From Desulfobulbus rhabdoformis (lineage in GTDB: Bacteria; Desulfobacterota; Desulfobulbia; Desulfobulbales; Desulfobulbaceae), in contig NZ_JAFFQA010000001.1 of the NCBI RefSeq assembly GCF_016919065.1, forward strand, positions 124,001 through 188,000: 64,000 nt of DNA, written 5' to 3'. Position numbers and translations under genes: made by a program. The notes beneath the pieces were generated by a model, which searched no databases, was not told the origin of the DNA, and was given only the letters and a program-made list of their open reading frames with translations. Of the stretch, positions 47,649-56,138 are shown one piece after another. Each line of letters starts with the position of its first letter. Position 1 is the first letter of the stretch.

Positions 47649-47778
47649 ATCCTCCTGGGGGTGAGGAAGCCTCGCCCGGAGTTGTCGTCGAGCAAGAAAT
47701 TCGGGCTGGGTTTCCTCCTGCCTGCAGGACTGTTCCCGTGCGATCATCGTTGCGCTAACGCAAGAAGAGGAGGAGAAA

Positions 47779-47994
47779 ATGCCATTTTGGGACATCTTGG
47801 CCACTCTCGCTGTTGTCGCTTGTGCCGTGGGGTATCTCTATCGGCGTTTTACAACAACAAAAGGCTGCAGCTGCGGCTCAAGCTCCTGCTGCTCCCGGCA
47901 GGGCGCGGCGGCATCATGCAGGTCGCTGGAAAACACTACCCCCTGTATTGGTTGCGGCTGCGGAGAAGGAACAGGGCGGCAGGGAGTAGATTGA
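47779..47994 (+). CDS. FeoB-associated Cys-rich membrane protein
   Basis: This 71-residue protein has one membrane helix (about 4-24, ILATLAVVACAVGYLY) and a cytosolic Cys-rich tail with CSCGSSSCC, a later Cys and CIGCGCG. The layout is that of the FeoB-associated Cys-rich proteins that often sit near feoB. It likely binds iron or other metal. AAGAGGAGGAG precedes the ATG. Confidence 0.75.
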   Translation: MPFWDILATLAVVACAVGYLYRRFTTTKGCSCGSSSCCSRQGAAASCRSLENTTPCIGCGCGEGTGRQGVD

Positions 47995-48146
47995 AAGAAA
48001 TCCAAATCCTCTGAATATTTACCTGCATGCGTGCCGGCGGATGAAGCTGAACAATAGATGAATTTGTTTAAAAATCTTCGCCGCATTAAAAGGCTAGGTC
48101 GTTTAGGGCTCACACGTCGTCATTGATTCAGGATTTAACCAATGGA

Positions 48147-49022
48147 ATGAATATGCCAAAAGTATATACTCTTCAGGAATGGTCACAGGCCCATTCAATA
48201 GTTGCCGTCTTGCTGTTTCTCCTCCTGTTTCCCTCACTGGGAGCAGCGCATTCTCTCTTCATTCAGTCCGGGCGTTACTCTCTCAGCGAGGGAAAGGGCT
48301 CCCCTCTGTTCTTTTGCTTTGGACACCATTTTCCGGTCGATGAGGCGGTTCGCAGGAGCAAATTGAATTTCGTTCGGGTCATCGATCCACAAGGGAAGGC
48401 CTTTGATATTGCCCTGCGTGATGAAAAATCACTGCACTCCTATGTGGTCGACTATGAGCAGCCTGGGACCTATGTTCTGGTGGCGGAAACCAATCCTGGC
48501 TATTTCGCCATGTACACCGATAAAAAAGGGCGTAAACGCCACTCCCTCAAACCGTTAAACACCTTTGTTGAGAAGGCGCAGAGTGTCGAGTCCAGTATGC
48601 GTTCGAGTCAGTGGGCCAAGACCTATGTTACCTGTGAGCACCCCTCCAGTCCGTTTCCCGCAGAGGTGGGGCTCCCCCTGGAGCTGGTGCCCCAAAAGGA
48701 TCCCTCCACCCTGAAACAAGGGGACTCCATTACCTTTAAGGTGCACTACGATGGAAAGCCCTATGATGGCCAGGGGACATGGGATGCGACCTATGCCGGA
48801 TTCTCTACAGAGGCGGAGGATATGTATTTTCCCAAAACGGACGTTGGCGCTGGTGAATTTACCCTGCCCATTGAGGCGAGCGGACGTTGGTTTGTACGAT
48901 TTTTTACGAAAACCGATCCTCCAAAGGAAAATACAGGCCAGTACCTGACCGAAAAGAGAACTACCACACTGAGCTTTGAGATACGTAATCAACGTAAGCG
49001 TCCAAGAGGAGACAGTCATTAA
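48147..49022 (+). CDS. Second DUF4198 periplasmic protein
   Basis: This protein of about 291 residues has a signal segment (AVLLFLLLFPSLGAAHS) and DUF4198-type strands (LFIQSGRYSL, GQGTWDATYAGFS, IEASGRWFVRFF). It shares the family of the gene at 46836 but is only distantly similar. Starts at 48147 or 48153 are both possible, with a weak ribosome site; TTG at 48123 is less likely. It lies between the Feo genes and the DtxR-type regulator. Confidence 0.8.
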   Translation: MNMPKVYTLQEWSQAHSIVAVLLFLLLFPSLGAAHSLFIQSGRYSLSEGKGSPLFFCFGHHFPVDEAVRRSKLNFVRVIDPQGKAFDIALRDEKSLHSYVVDYEQPGTYVLVAETNPGYFAMYTDKKGRKRHSLKPLNTFVEKAQSVESSMRSSQWAKTYVTCEHPSSPFPAEVGLPLELVPQKDPSTLKQGDSITFKVHYDGKPYDGQGTWDATYAGFSTEAEDMYFPKTDVGAGEFTLPIEASGRWFVRFFTKTDPPKENTGQYLTEKRTTTLSFEIRNQRKRPRGDSH

Positions 49023-49104
49023 AATTTCTTTTTCTGGTCAAAGGGAAAGTTGATTGCAATGAAGTGAGTATTCCAATAGCCAGAAGAGGCTTGGGAGCCA
49101 TGCC

Positions 49105-49605
49105 ATGACAGCCGCGCAAAAGTTGAGCGCCAGCCTGGAAGATTACATCGAGGCCATCTATCTATTGGGAGGAGACGAGACTGAAGTCCGACCCAAAGAG
49201 ATAATTGCCCGCATGGGGGTAACCGGACCTTCGGTGACCGAGGCTCTGCGCCTCTTGAGCGATAAAGATCTCATCCATTACGTTCCCTATGGGGCCGTCA
49301 CCCTGACAGATGCTGGGAAATCAGTGGCCCAGGGGGTGTATCACCGGCATAAAACGCTCAAACGGTTTTTTATCGAGATTCTTGGGATTGACGAGGCGGA
49401 TGCTGAAAAAGGCGCCTGTGAGATGGAACATGTCGCCAGCCCGGACCTTGTTTACAGGCTGGTTTTGTACACGAGTTTTGTCCAGAAAAATCTCTGTGAT
49501 GATCCACAGGGCGTTGTTGCCCGATTCAAACAGTTTGTAGAGCAGAGAGAAAAAAACACCTGCCGCAGCAAGATACAGGATAAAAATGGTTCAGAGTCTC
49601 AATAA
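49105..49605 (+). CDS. DtxR/MntR-family metalloregulator
   Basis: This 166-residue winged-helix repressor has the DtxR N-terminal domain (SLEDYIEAIYLL, RPKEIIARMGVTGPSVTEALRLLSDKDLIHY, then GAVTLTDAGKSVAQGVYHRHKTLKRFF) and the dimerisation and metal domain (ACEMEHVASPDLV). It lacks the SH3 domain of long DtxR forms. Its stop overlaps the first gene of the P-type ATPase cluster by 20 bases, so it is probably cotranscribed and regulates that cluster by Fe(II) or Mn(II). Confidence 0.9.
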   Translation: MTAAQKLSASLEDYIEAIYLLGGDETEVRPKEIIARMGVTGPSVTEALRLLSDKDLIHYVPYGAVTLTDAGKSVAQGVYHRHKTLKRFFIEILGIDEADAEKGACEMEHVASPDLVYRLVLYTSFVQKNLCDDPQGVVARFKQFVEQREKNTCRSKIQDKNGSESQ

Positions 49606-49954
49606 TATCCCCGTTGTCCCCGCCCCCTTTTCTGGGCAAAACGACACTGGAATGGTTGTTCCTCTTCAGACGGGAACCTCTATGGTTGGCGTGCTAGGCA
49701 TTGCCAGCGCCATGTCCGTCGGTTCCAACTGGGTGGATGTCCGCAGAGGTGCTCTCACTCCAGGGCAGGCCGTGGTCAACGGTCTGGCTAAAGGAGTTGC
49801 CGCGACCCTAATCATCCAGGCGACCAGTAGAAGTACTCCTCTCCAGGTTGCTCTGGCTGCCTCGGTTCTTGCCGGGGCTGGGTACCTGATCGACGCGACC
49901 ATGAAAAAAAGCAAAGACGAACTCTGCCAGGTTGAGGTTCAGGGGGAGAAGTGA
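49586..49954 (+). CDS. Small Gly/Ala-rich membrane protein (Fez-like, A)
   Basis: This 122-residue protein has two hydrophobic Gly/Ala-rich segments (about 33-50 and 75-102) with GxxxG-like spacing around a basic loop (WVDVRRGALTPGQAV). It shares a pattern with the protein at 57855: G-rich helix, then GxAxxxGxAKGxAA, then an alanine-rich helix ending GYLI. It is translationally coupled to the ATPase that follows (GTGA overlap). Function unknown; it could shape or fill an intracellular membrane. Confidence 0.7.
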   Translation: MVQSLNNIPVVPAPFSGQNDTGMVVPLQTGTSMVGVLGIASAMSVGSNWVDVRRGALTPGQAVVNGLAKGVAATLIIQATSRSTPLQVALAASVLAGAGYLIDATMKKSKDELCQVEVQGEK

Positions 49955-52074
49955 ACCTTTTTCAAAGTAAGCCTATTACGATAGCCCATGAAATCAAGGG
50001 GCGTGTTCGTCTGCGCAGTCCCCTGATCGGCAGCCCGGAGCTTGATCCAGATTTTTTTGAGGCTGGCCTCGAATCCATTGCCGGGGTCAGGCATGTACGG
50101 CTGAACAGCCGTGCCGTCTCAGTGGTTATCGAACATGATGGCCAGGAAGCCACTCGAGCCTCTATTCTTGCCTATCTGGCGAACCTGCCTCAGCAATCCC
50201 TGCAGGGGAGGGGACAGCTACGCACTCTGCATTCACCGTTATCCTTGATCACGCGAGGCGGGCTGACCCTCTCGCTGCTGGTCTTGCCCAAGCTCTTTGC
50301 CGCTCCCGTTGCTGTCATCTTTGCCCTGCCCACCCTGATTGAAGGTGTTGTCACGCTGTGGAAGCGGGGCGTCAAGGTTGAAGTGCTGGATGGTTCGGCC
50401 GTACTCTTTTGCCTCATCCGCCAGGATTATTTCACCGCAGCCAGCATCGTTTTTCTCCTTTCAACCGGTGAGTACCTTGAGGCCATGAGTGAAAGCAAGA
50501 CCAATGGTCTGCTTAAGAGTCTGCTCAAGCCCCAGGTGGAAAAAATCTGGATTGAGCTGGATGGGCGCGAACTGGAAATCCCCCTGGAAGAGGCCCGTAT
50601 CGGAGATCGTGTCATCTGCGGTGCGGGTGAGTTGATTCCTTTGGATGGTGAGGTGGTCGAGGGAGAGGCCTCGGTCAATACCAGTTCAATTACCGGTGAG
50701 TCTGTTCCGGTCCATGTCCATCCAGGTGTCCAGGTTCTCAGTGGATCTGTGGTGGAAAACGGCCGCATAGTTTTTGTAGCCAGTCATGTGGGCGGTGAAA
50801 CCTCCATGGCCCGTATTGCCACCTTTCTTGAACAGTCATTGAGCAGCCAGTCCGAATCACAACGAGAAAGCGATCGGCTCGCCGATCGACTTGTTCCGGT
50901 AACCTTTGGTCTGGGCTTGGGGCTGTTGGCCATCACCCGTGATCTGAGCAAGGCTGCTGCTGTGCTCACGGTGGATTACTCCTGCGTTATCTCGCTTGCC
51001 AATCCGGTCACTGTGCGTGTTGCCATGTTCACCGCGGCCAAGGAAGGTGTGTTGTTAAAAGGTGCCCAGGCCATGGATGCCTTATCAAAGATCGATACCC
51101 TGATCTTTGATAAGACCGGCACCCTGACCAGAGGCGAGCTGGTGGTGACCGACCTGCACGGTATCAACGGCTACGATGGTGAGACCCTGCTGCAATTGGC
51201 AGCTGGAGCGGAAGAACATTACTCCCATCCTGTGGCGACCTCGGTGGTGAACGCGGCCCAGGATCGAGGACTGGAATTGCCGCCGACAAGTCAGGTCGAC
51301 TTCATTGTGGCTCACGGGGTTTCTGCCTATATCCACGGAAAAAATGTCCTGGTGGGAAGTAGGCATTTTATCGAGGAGGATGAGTGCATTCCCTGCGGTG
51401 CAGTTGATGAGGTAGCCGAGCAACTGCAAAGAGAAGGCAAGAGCCTTCTGTATGTCGCCTGCGAAGAGCACCTGGTCGGCGTTATTGGTTTGCGCGATGA
51501 GTTGCGAACCGAGGCGGAAACAGTCCTTGGCGGACTGAAGTCCGCAGGCATAAAGAAGATTGTCATTCTGACCGGAGATGCCGAGCTGACCGCCAAGGCC
51601 ATTGCGGCTCAGTTGCCCGCTGTAGATGCAGTGCATTGGGAACTGAAGCCAGAGGGGAAAGCCGCCATCGTTGGGCAGCTGCAGGAGGATGGACACAGGG
51701 TTGGCTTTATCGGTGACGGGGTCAACGACGCTCCGGCTCTGGTGTCGGCGGATGTGGGCATCTGTCTACCCCAGGGAGCCGACCTGGCCAAGGAATCGGC
51801 GCAGGTCATTCTCCTGCGGGAAGATCTGGAATGTCTGCTCACTGCCCGCCTGGTTGCCATGCGCAGCCAACAGACCATGCATCAGGCCTTTGCTGCGGCA
51901 ATTGGCCTCAATTCAAGTTTTCTTTTCCTGGCCACCCTGGGCCTGGTGCAGCCTGTGGCCGCAGCCCTGCTCCATAACCTGAGCACTGTTGGAATTCTCA
52001 GCTACGCAGGGATACGTGGTCGAGCAGTTCCCAGTCAATTACCACCGGCCACCACCAATCAGGAGGGCCAATAA
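49951..52074 (+). CDS. P1B-type ATPase 1 of ferrosome-like cluster (no CPC)
   Basis: This 707-residue P-type ATPase has an N-terminal HMA-like domain without CxxC but with IKGRVRLR (14-22). The A-domain TGES is at 248-251, the phosphorylation loop DKTGT has Asp387, the N-domain HP motif is at 426-427, and GDGVNDAP follows. The usual membrane CPC is replaced by DYSCVISLANP (about 342-351), so its metal site is atypical. GTG start at 49951. By neighbourhood it resembles FezB-type P1B-6 ATPases, thought to load iron into ferrosomes. Confidence 0.85.
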   Translation: MNLFQSKPITIAHEIKGRVRLRSPLIGSPELDPDFFEAGLESIAGVRHVRLNSRAVSVVIEHDGQEATRASILAYLANLPQQSLQGRGQLRTLHSPLSLITRGGLTLSLLVLPKLFAAPVAVIFALPTLIEGVVTLWKRGVKVEVLDGSAVLFCLIRQDYFTAASIVFLLSTGEYLEAMSESKTNGLLKSLLKPQVEKIWIELDGRELEIPLEEARIGDRVICGAGELIPLDGEVVEGEASVNTSSITGESVPVHVHPGVQVLSGSVVENGRIVFVASHVGGETSMARIATFLEQSLSSQSESQRESDRLADRLVPVTFGLGLGLLAITRDLSKAAAVLTVDYSCVISLANPVTVRVAMFTAAKEGVLLKGAQAMDALSKIDTLIFDKTGTLTRGELVVTDLHGINGYDGETLLQLAAGAEEHYSHPVATSVVNAAQDRGLELPPTSQVDFIVAHGVSAYIHGKNVLVGSRHFIEEDECIPCGAVDEVAEQLQREGKSLLYVACEEHLVGVIGLRDELRTEAETVLGGLKSAGIKKIVILTGDAELTAKAIAAQLPAVDAVHWELKPEGKAAIVGQLQEDGHRVGFIGDGVNDAPALVSADVGICLPQGADLAKESAQVILLREDLECLLTARLVAMRSQQTMHQAFAAAIGLNSSFLFLATLGLVQPVAAALLHNLSTVGILSYAGIRGRAVPSQLPPATTNQEGQ

Positions 52075-52076
52075 GC

Positions 52077-52844
52077 ATGTATTCTTCCCTGCTGGATGCG
52101 CCCGCACATACCGTTCTGACCTTACTTGATATTACCCATCCTGGCTTGAGCCAATGGCTGCAGCGCCTGGGACTGTATGTTGGAAGCCAGGTCATCCGCC
52201 ATGACGAAGACGTCAACTATTTCCCTGCAAGGGTCCGTACTGCGGTGGGAGATGTGGTCGTTCCGGCCGGACTGGCAATACGGCTTTTTGTGCATGCGGA
52301 CTCCGGAGAGCGTAAGCCTTTGGTGGAAATGGAGCGAAAGGAGCAGGGGCACGTGGAAACCATGTCCTGCGGCCGTGGCTGCAACCTGGCCCTGCGACAC
52401 CTCGGCCTGGCGGAAGAAGCACGCATTACCTTCATCCGGCTCCTGCCGCATATGGATTATGTGACATTAATCAATGGGCATGAACGAACCCGCCTCACAG
52501 AAGGCGAGGCCGCCAGGGTGTGGGGAAAAGGCGGGGATGAAACGGAGCACCAGTTTTATTTTGCAACAAGAAATCAGCCTTTTGCTGTCAGCGAAATAAT
52601 TGGGGGGCGCAAGGTCCGTGAGCACCTGCAAACCCATGGGATTGGACCGGGGTGCAGTCTGACTCTGGAAGCCATTGAGCAGGCACGTGAGGCGCATACT
52701 GCCGGTGTGGAACCGATTACCATTTCAAGCCCCGGTGGCTTACGGTGCTACCTCAACCGCAAACAGGCGGCCCAGGTAATCGTAAAAAGTGAACTCCGGC
52801 ACGGACAGGACGCTGCCGGTGCCGGAGGAGAGGAAGACGAGTGA
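52077..52844 (+). CDS. Triple FeoA-like (SH3) domain protein
   Basis: This 255-residue soluble protein appears to contain three tandem FeoA-like units: about 14-72 (DITHPGLSQWLQRLGLYVGSQV), 88-150 (SCGRGCNLALRHLGLAEEARITFI) and 168-240 (EIIGGRKVREHLQTHGIGPGCSLTL ... GGLRCYLNRKQAAQVIV). Each has the RLxxLGLxxG type turn and a final strand. FeoA proteins regulate P-loop or FeoB-type transporters; here it may act on the adjacent ATPases. It follows the ATPase by 2 bases. Confidence 0.65.
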   Translation: MYSSLLDAPAHTVLTLLDITHPGLSQWLQRLGLYVGSQVIRHDEDVNYFPARVRTAVGDVVVPAGLAIRLFVHADSGERKPLVEMERKEQGHVETMSCGRGCNLALRHLGLAEEARITFIRLLPHMDYVTLINGHERTRLTEGEAARVWGKGGDETEHQFYFATRNQPFAVSEIIGGRKVREHLQTHGIGPGCSLTLEAIEQAREAHTAGVEPITISSPGGLRCYLNRKQAAQVIVKSELRHGQDAAGAGGEEDE

Positions 52845-52872
52845 AACTTTGGGGGAGGCCTGAAAATCAGGG

Positions 52873-53154
52873 CTAGGCCTGTTGTGTTGCCTCGGTTTGC
52901 GCCTCTTTCCACATTTCACTGTATTTGTCTTTGGTGGAGCTGAACATGGAGTCGGTTTTCATTTTAGCCTTGTACGCCGATTTCATCACTCCTTTCACGG
53001 CACGATCGGCCAGGCATTCCTGATCAACCTGCTCGATACTGCGTTTCCCGGCCTTTTTACCTGCCTTGTAGGTCAGGTAGCCGGCAACGCCCAGAACGGC
53101 CCAGCCCACAGGGTTGCTGGTCAACAGGGGTACTCCGAGAATGGGATTTGACAT
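52873..53154 (-). CDS. Small membrane protein, PVGW-GY-YK-GKK type (1)
   Basis: This 93-residue protein has one helix (PVGWAVLGVAGYLTYKAGKKAGK, about 15-37) and a charged cytosolic tail. Its start ATG overlaps the stop of the upstream small gene by 1 base (TAATG). The two genes share the PVGW...GY..YK.GKK motif and are paralogs. They run opposite to the ATPases. Confidence 0.7.
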   Translation of the reverse strand: MSNPILGVPLLTSNPVGWAVLGVAGYLTYKAGKKAGKRSIEQVDQECLADRAVKGVMKSAYKAKMKTDSMFSSTKDKYSEMWKEAQTEATQQA

Positions 53155-53336
53155 TACTGCTCTCCTTCTTTTTCCGCGGATTCTTCATGAACTTCCACAG
53201 GTGCGGGAACTGCGGTGATCTGAGCTGCTGCTGCCTCTTCCTCGCCTCTTTTTTTGCCTGATTTGTACAGGGCATATCCACCAAGGCCAAGCACAAGCCA
53301 GCCAACCGGCGTGGTGGTGAGAGGAATATAGAACAT
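53154..53336 (-). CDS. Small membrane protein, PVGW-GY-YK-GKK type (2)
   Basis: This 60-residue protein has one helix (TTPVGWLVLGLGGYALYKSGKK, about 8-29) and a Glu-rich tail. The ATG at 53334-53336 follows AAGGAGG; a longer frame would lack a ribosome site. It is a paralog of the next gene. The pair sits divergently to the second ATPase gene across 387 bases. Confidence 0.7.
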   Translation of the reverse strand: MFYIPLTTTPVGWLVLGLGGYALYKSGKKRGEEEAAAAQITAVPAPVEVHEESAEKEGEQ

Positions 53337-53723
53337 GGAATAGCCTCCTTGCTTAATGTGCAATTTCGTTTTCATTAAACGAAATAAGTTACAGTTAGAT
53401 AATAAACTCTTGTGGCTATGCTGTCAACTGCCTAAATTTATGTTGTTTTTTTGTTATGTTGAAAGAAGTTTCTTGTCCCGAAGATGGAGCTGGATGGATT
53501 GAATTATCGTCCTTTTTCATATGGGATACCGGCGGAACATTTTTGTAACTGGTCTTCGGTGGTGACTACCTCGTCTTGCTGAGAATTTTATCCTCGGAAT
53601 ATCCGTCATATGCCTGCGGTAAAATTATCAGCAATCCTTGACCTTGATTGAAAAATCTAATTACTCCAGACACCCTATAGAAGAAAATTTGGCTCCCAGG
53701 GCCGTTATCCAGGTGGAAATCTT
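53337..53723. other. Divergent promoter region with MITE copy B
   Basis: The gap between the small minus-strand genes and the second ATPase holds no gene. It is AT-rich at 53370-53470 and should contain the divergent promoters. Positions 53580-53675 are a reverse-oriented copy of the MITE-like repeat. Confidence 0.6.
53580..53675 (-). repeat. MITE-like palindromic repeat, copy B
   Basis: On the minus strand this reads GGGTGTCTGGAGTAATTAG, then ATTTTTCAATCAAGGTCAAGGATTG and TTTTACCGCAGGCATATGACGGATATTCCGAGGATAAAATT. It matches the left and middle of copy A. It lacks copy A's right third. Confidence 0.7.
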
Positions 53724-56108
53724 ATGCAGGCAACGCAACAACACGCTCACAAAAGAACCACTCCATCCTTTTGTCTCAGTACCGGTTTGCTGAAAAAGGC
53801 CGGAGTGAAGGTTAAGCAGTCCATGCCGGGACGAATACGAATCAAGGTGCGCTCCCTGCGAGGCAAGCAGAGAGAGGCAGGGTGGATGCAGGCACATCTC
53901 GGTGCAACAAAAGGAGTGCGCAGCGCAGAGGCGAGAACGAAGAGTGGGGCTGTCATTATCTTGTACGATTCAGCTCTTATCACCTCTCGGGCACTTCTTG
54001 CAGTGGTCGTTCAACAGGTGATTCACCCTTTGAAATACCAGGCTCATGCAAAAACGGTCGTCACCTCTCAGGAGCCCTGGCCGACCTGCACTTCCTGCGA
54101 CTGCTCCACCCCTACGAGTTTCAGCACCAAACTGCGCCGGGTTATCTGGCTCAGCGGCTGTATGGCTTATGCCGCCCTTCGATTATGGGTTTTTAAACTG
54201 CCGCTTATCCAGACCCCGATCAGCTTTCTGGGCGCTGTGGCCTTCCTGGGGGCCCTGCCCCTGGCTCGCGAGGCCTATGAGGATATTACGGTCAAAAAAA
54301 AGGTCACGGTCTCGCCGTTTCTTGCCGCCGGATCTCTGATCACCATTGCCATGGGCCAGGCCTTCTCCGCGCTGCAGATACTCTGGATTTACAACGTGGC
54401 GGAGCTGACTGAGGAATATGTGGCTCAACGTTCCCGCCAGGCCATCCGCGATATTCTTGAGGTCGCTCCGGCCAACGCCTTTGTCATGGTGGATGGGATG
54501 GAGGTGGAAACACCGGTTGGGCAGATTCGGCCTGGAGATGTGGTCGCTGTCCATACCGGCGAACGCATTCCTGTTGATGGTGCGGTTGACGAGGGAGAGG
54601 CCCTGGTGGATGAGTCCTCCATCAATGGTCGCTCCGAGGCCATGCTGCGGCAGCGGGGCGATCAGGTGTTTGCCGGAACCATCCTCAGTCAGGGGGTGCT
54701 CTTTATCAAAACCGTGAAAACAGGTGAAGACACCTACCTGGCGCATATCATGAAAATGGTTGAGGACTCTCTGGCCAACAAGGCACCGGTGGAACAGAAG
54801 GCCGATGAGCTGGCCGGAAGACTGATGAAGATCGGTTTCGCGGCTACAGCACTGACTCTGCTGCTGACCCTGGACCCCATGCGAGCCCTCACCGTGATGC
54901 TGGTCATGAGTTGTCCTTGTGCAACGGTTCTTGCCGCCTCTTCGGCCATTACCGCGGCCTTGGCCAACGCGGCAAAACATTCGATTCTGATCAAAGGCGG
55001 CCTGTATCTGGAGACCGTGGGCAAGGCGGATATCTATTGCTTTGACAAAACCGGGACCCTGACCATGGACCAACCCGAGGTTATCGCCGTCTTTGGGCGC
55101 ACGCCTTCCATTTCCGAAGAGACGATCCTCGCCATGGCAGCAACTGCGGAGTCGCATAATCATCATCCCATGGCAAAGGCCATTCTCGCAGCGGCACGGG
55201 AGCGAAACCTGAGCCCGGAGCCGCATGCGGTCTGCGATTTCAAGGCCGGTCGCGGGGTGCTCTGCACCGTTGGCGGCGATTCGGTGGTTCTTGTCGGCAA
55301 CCGTCAGTTCATGGATGAGCATGAGGTAGATATCCGCTGGTTTGAGAAGAAGGCGGAGTCTCAGCGCGCCTTGGGCAATACCGTGGTCTATGTGGCCAGA
55401 AACGGCAGTGTCCAGGGGATGCTCGGAGTTGCCAATCCTGTGCGCCCCGAAGCGGTGCGGGTGCTCAACTGTTTGCGCCGCGATGGGGTGCAGTCGCTTA
55501 GTCTGGTGACCGGCGACAGTCAGGAGATCGCCGAGAGTTTGATGGGGGTGTTCCCCTTTGACGAGTGCCGAGCCGAGCTGATGCCTGAGGAAAAGGCTCA
55601 GCGGGTGGATGAGCTGCGCCGAAATGCTTCTGTGGTCATGGTGGGCGATGGCGTCAACGATGCACTGGCTCTCGCCCGAGCGGATATTGGAGTCGCCATG
55701 GGCGCCGCCGGTGCCGAGGTCGCCATGGAGGCTGCGGATATTGCCCTGGCGGATTCAGATCTGGAAGGATTGATGAAGGTGCGTAATCTCAGCCACCGGA
55801 CCATGCGCACCATCGACCAAAATCATTATCTTGCGGTTTCCACCGACCTGATCGGCGCGGCCTTGGCCATGCTCGGCTTTCTTTCCCCTGTCCTGGCCGG
55901 TCTGATACACATCGCCCACACCGGGGGAATTTTGTTGAACTCGGGAAGGTTGCTCAGTTGGGAACCTCCCGTGGACCCGCTGGACTGCTGTAAGCGGTGC
56001 GAACGCACCGATCACACCTGTACGGTGAGTGATCATCGTCAAGATTCCCTCTTTGTTCTGCCGGAGAGAAAGAGTACCCCACTCAAGCTGATTAAGCCCA
56101 TGAGCTGA
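53724..56108 (+). CDS. P1B-type ATPase 2 of ferrosome-like cluster (altered TGES)
   Basis: This 794-residue P-type ATPase has MPGRIRIKV at 34-42 in an N-terminal HMA-like domain, a Cys cluster C122-TS-C125-D-C127, membrane CPC at 397-399, DKTGT with Asp441, an HP motif (NHHPMAK) and GDGVND. The A-domain loop reads N301-G-R-S instead of TGES, losing the glutamate needed for dephosphorylation. A long C-terminal tail is Cys-rich (DPLDCCKRC...HTC). ATG at 53724 lies 387 bases from the divergent genes. It resembles FezB-type P1B-6 ATPases by context. Confidence 0.85.
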   Translation: MQATQQHAHKRTTPSFCLSTGLLKKAGVKVKQSMPGRIRIKVRSLRGKQREAGWMQAHLGATKGVRSAEARTKSGAVIILYDSALITSRALLAVVVQQVIHPLKYQAHAKTVVTSQEPWPTCTSCDCSTPTSFSTKLRRVIWLSGCMAYAALRLWVFKLPLIQTPISFLGAVAFLGALPLAREAYEDITVKKKVTVSPFLAAGSLITIAMGQAFSALQILWIYNVAELTEEYVAQRSRQAIRDILEVAPANAFVMVDGMEVETPVGQIRPGDVVAVHTGERIPVDGAVDEGEALVDESSINGRSEAMLRQRGDQVFAGTILSQGVLFIKTVKTGEDTYLAHIMKMVEDSLANKAPVEQKADELAGRLMKIGFAATALTLLLTLDPMRALTVMLVMSCPCATVLAASSAITAALANAAKHSILIKGGLYLETVGKADIYCFDKTGTLTMDQPEVIAVFGRTPSISEETILAMAATAESHNHHPMAKAILAAARERNLSPEPHAVCDFKAGRGVLCTVGGDSVVLVGNRQFMDEHEVDIRWFEKKAESQRALGNTVVYVARNGSVQGMLGVANPVRPEAVRVLNCLRRDGVQSLSLVTGDSQEIAESLMGVFPFDECRAELMPEEKAQRVDELRRNASVVMVGDGVNDALALARADIGVAMGAAGAEVAMEAADIALADSDLEGLMKVRNLSHRTMRTIDQNHYLAVSTDLIGAALAMLGFLSPVLAGLIHIAHTGGILLNSGRLLSWEPPVDPLDCCKRCERTDHTCTVSDHRQDSLFVLPERKSTPLKLIKPMS

Positions 56109-56138
56109 AGAAGCGTTAATTGAAGAAAGGAGCGTATT

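Noticed and set aside
49586..49954. Magnetosome protein MamC/Mms13
   Set aside because: The two-helix Gly-rich layout is similar but no other magnetosome genes are present, and context fits a ferrosome-like cluster better.
54183..55322. Long minus-strand frame of 379 codons opposite ATPase 2
   Set aside because: It is antisense to a clear P-type ATPase and shows no recognisable motif; codon bias of the sense gene explains it.
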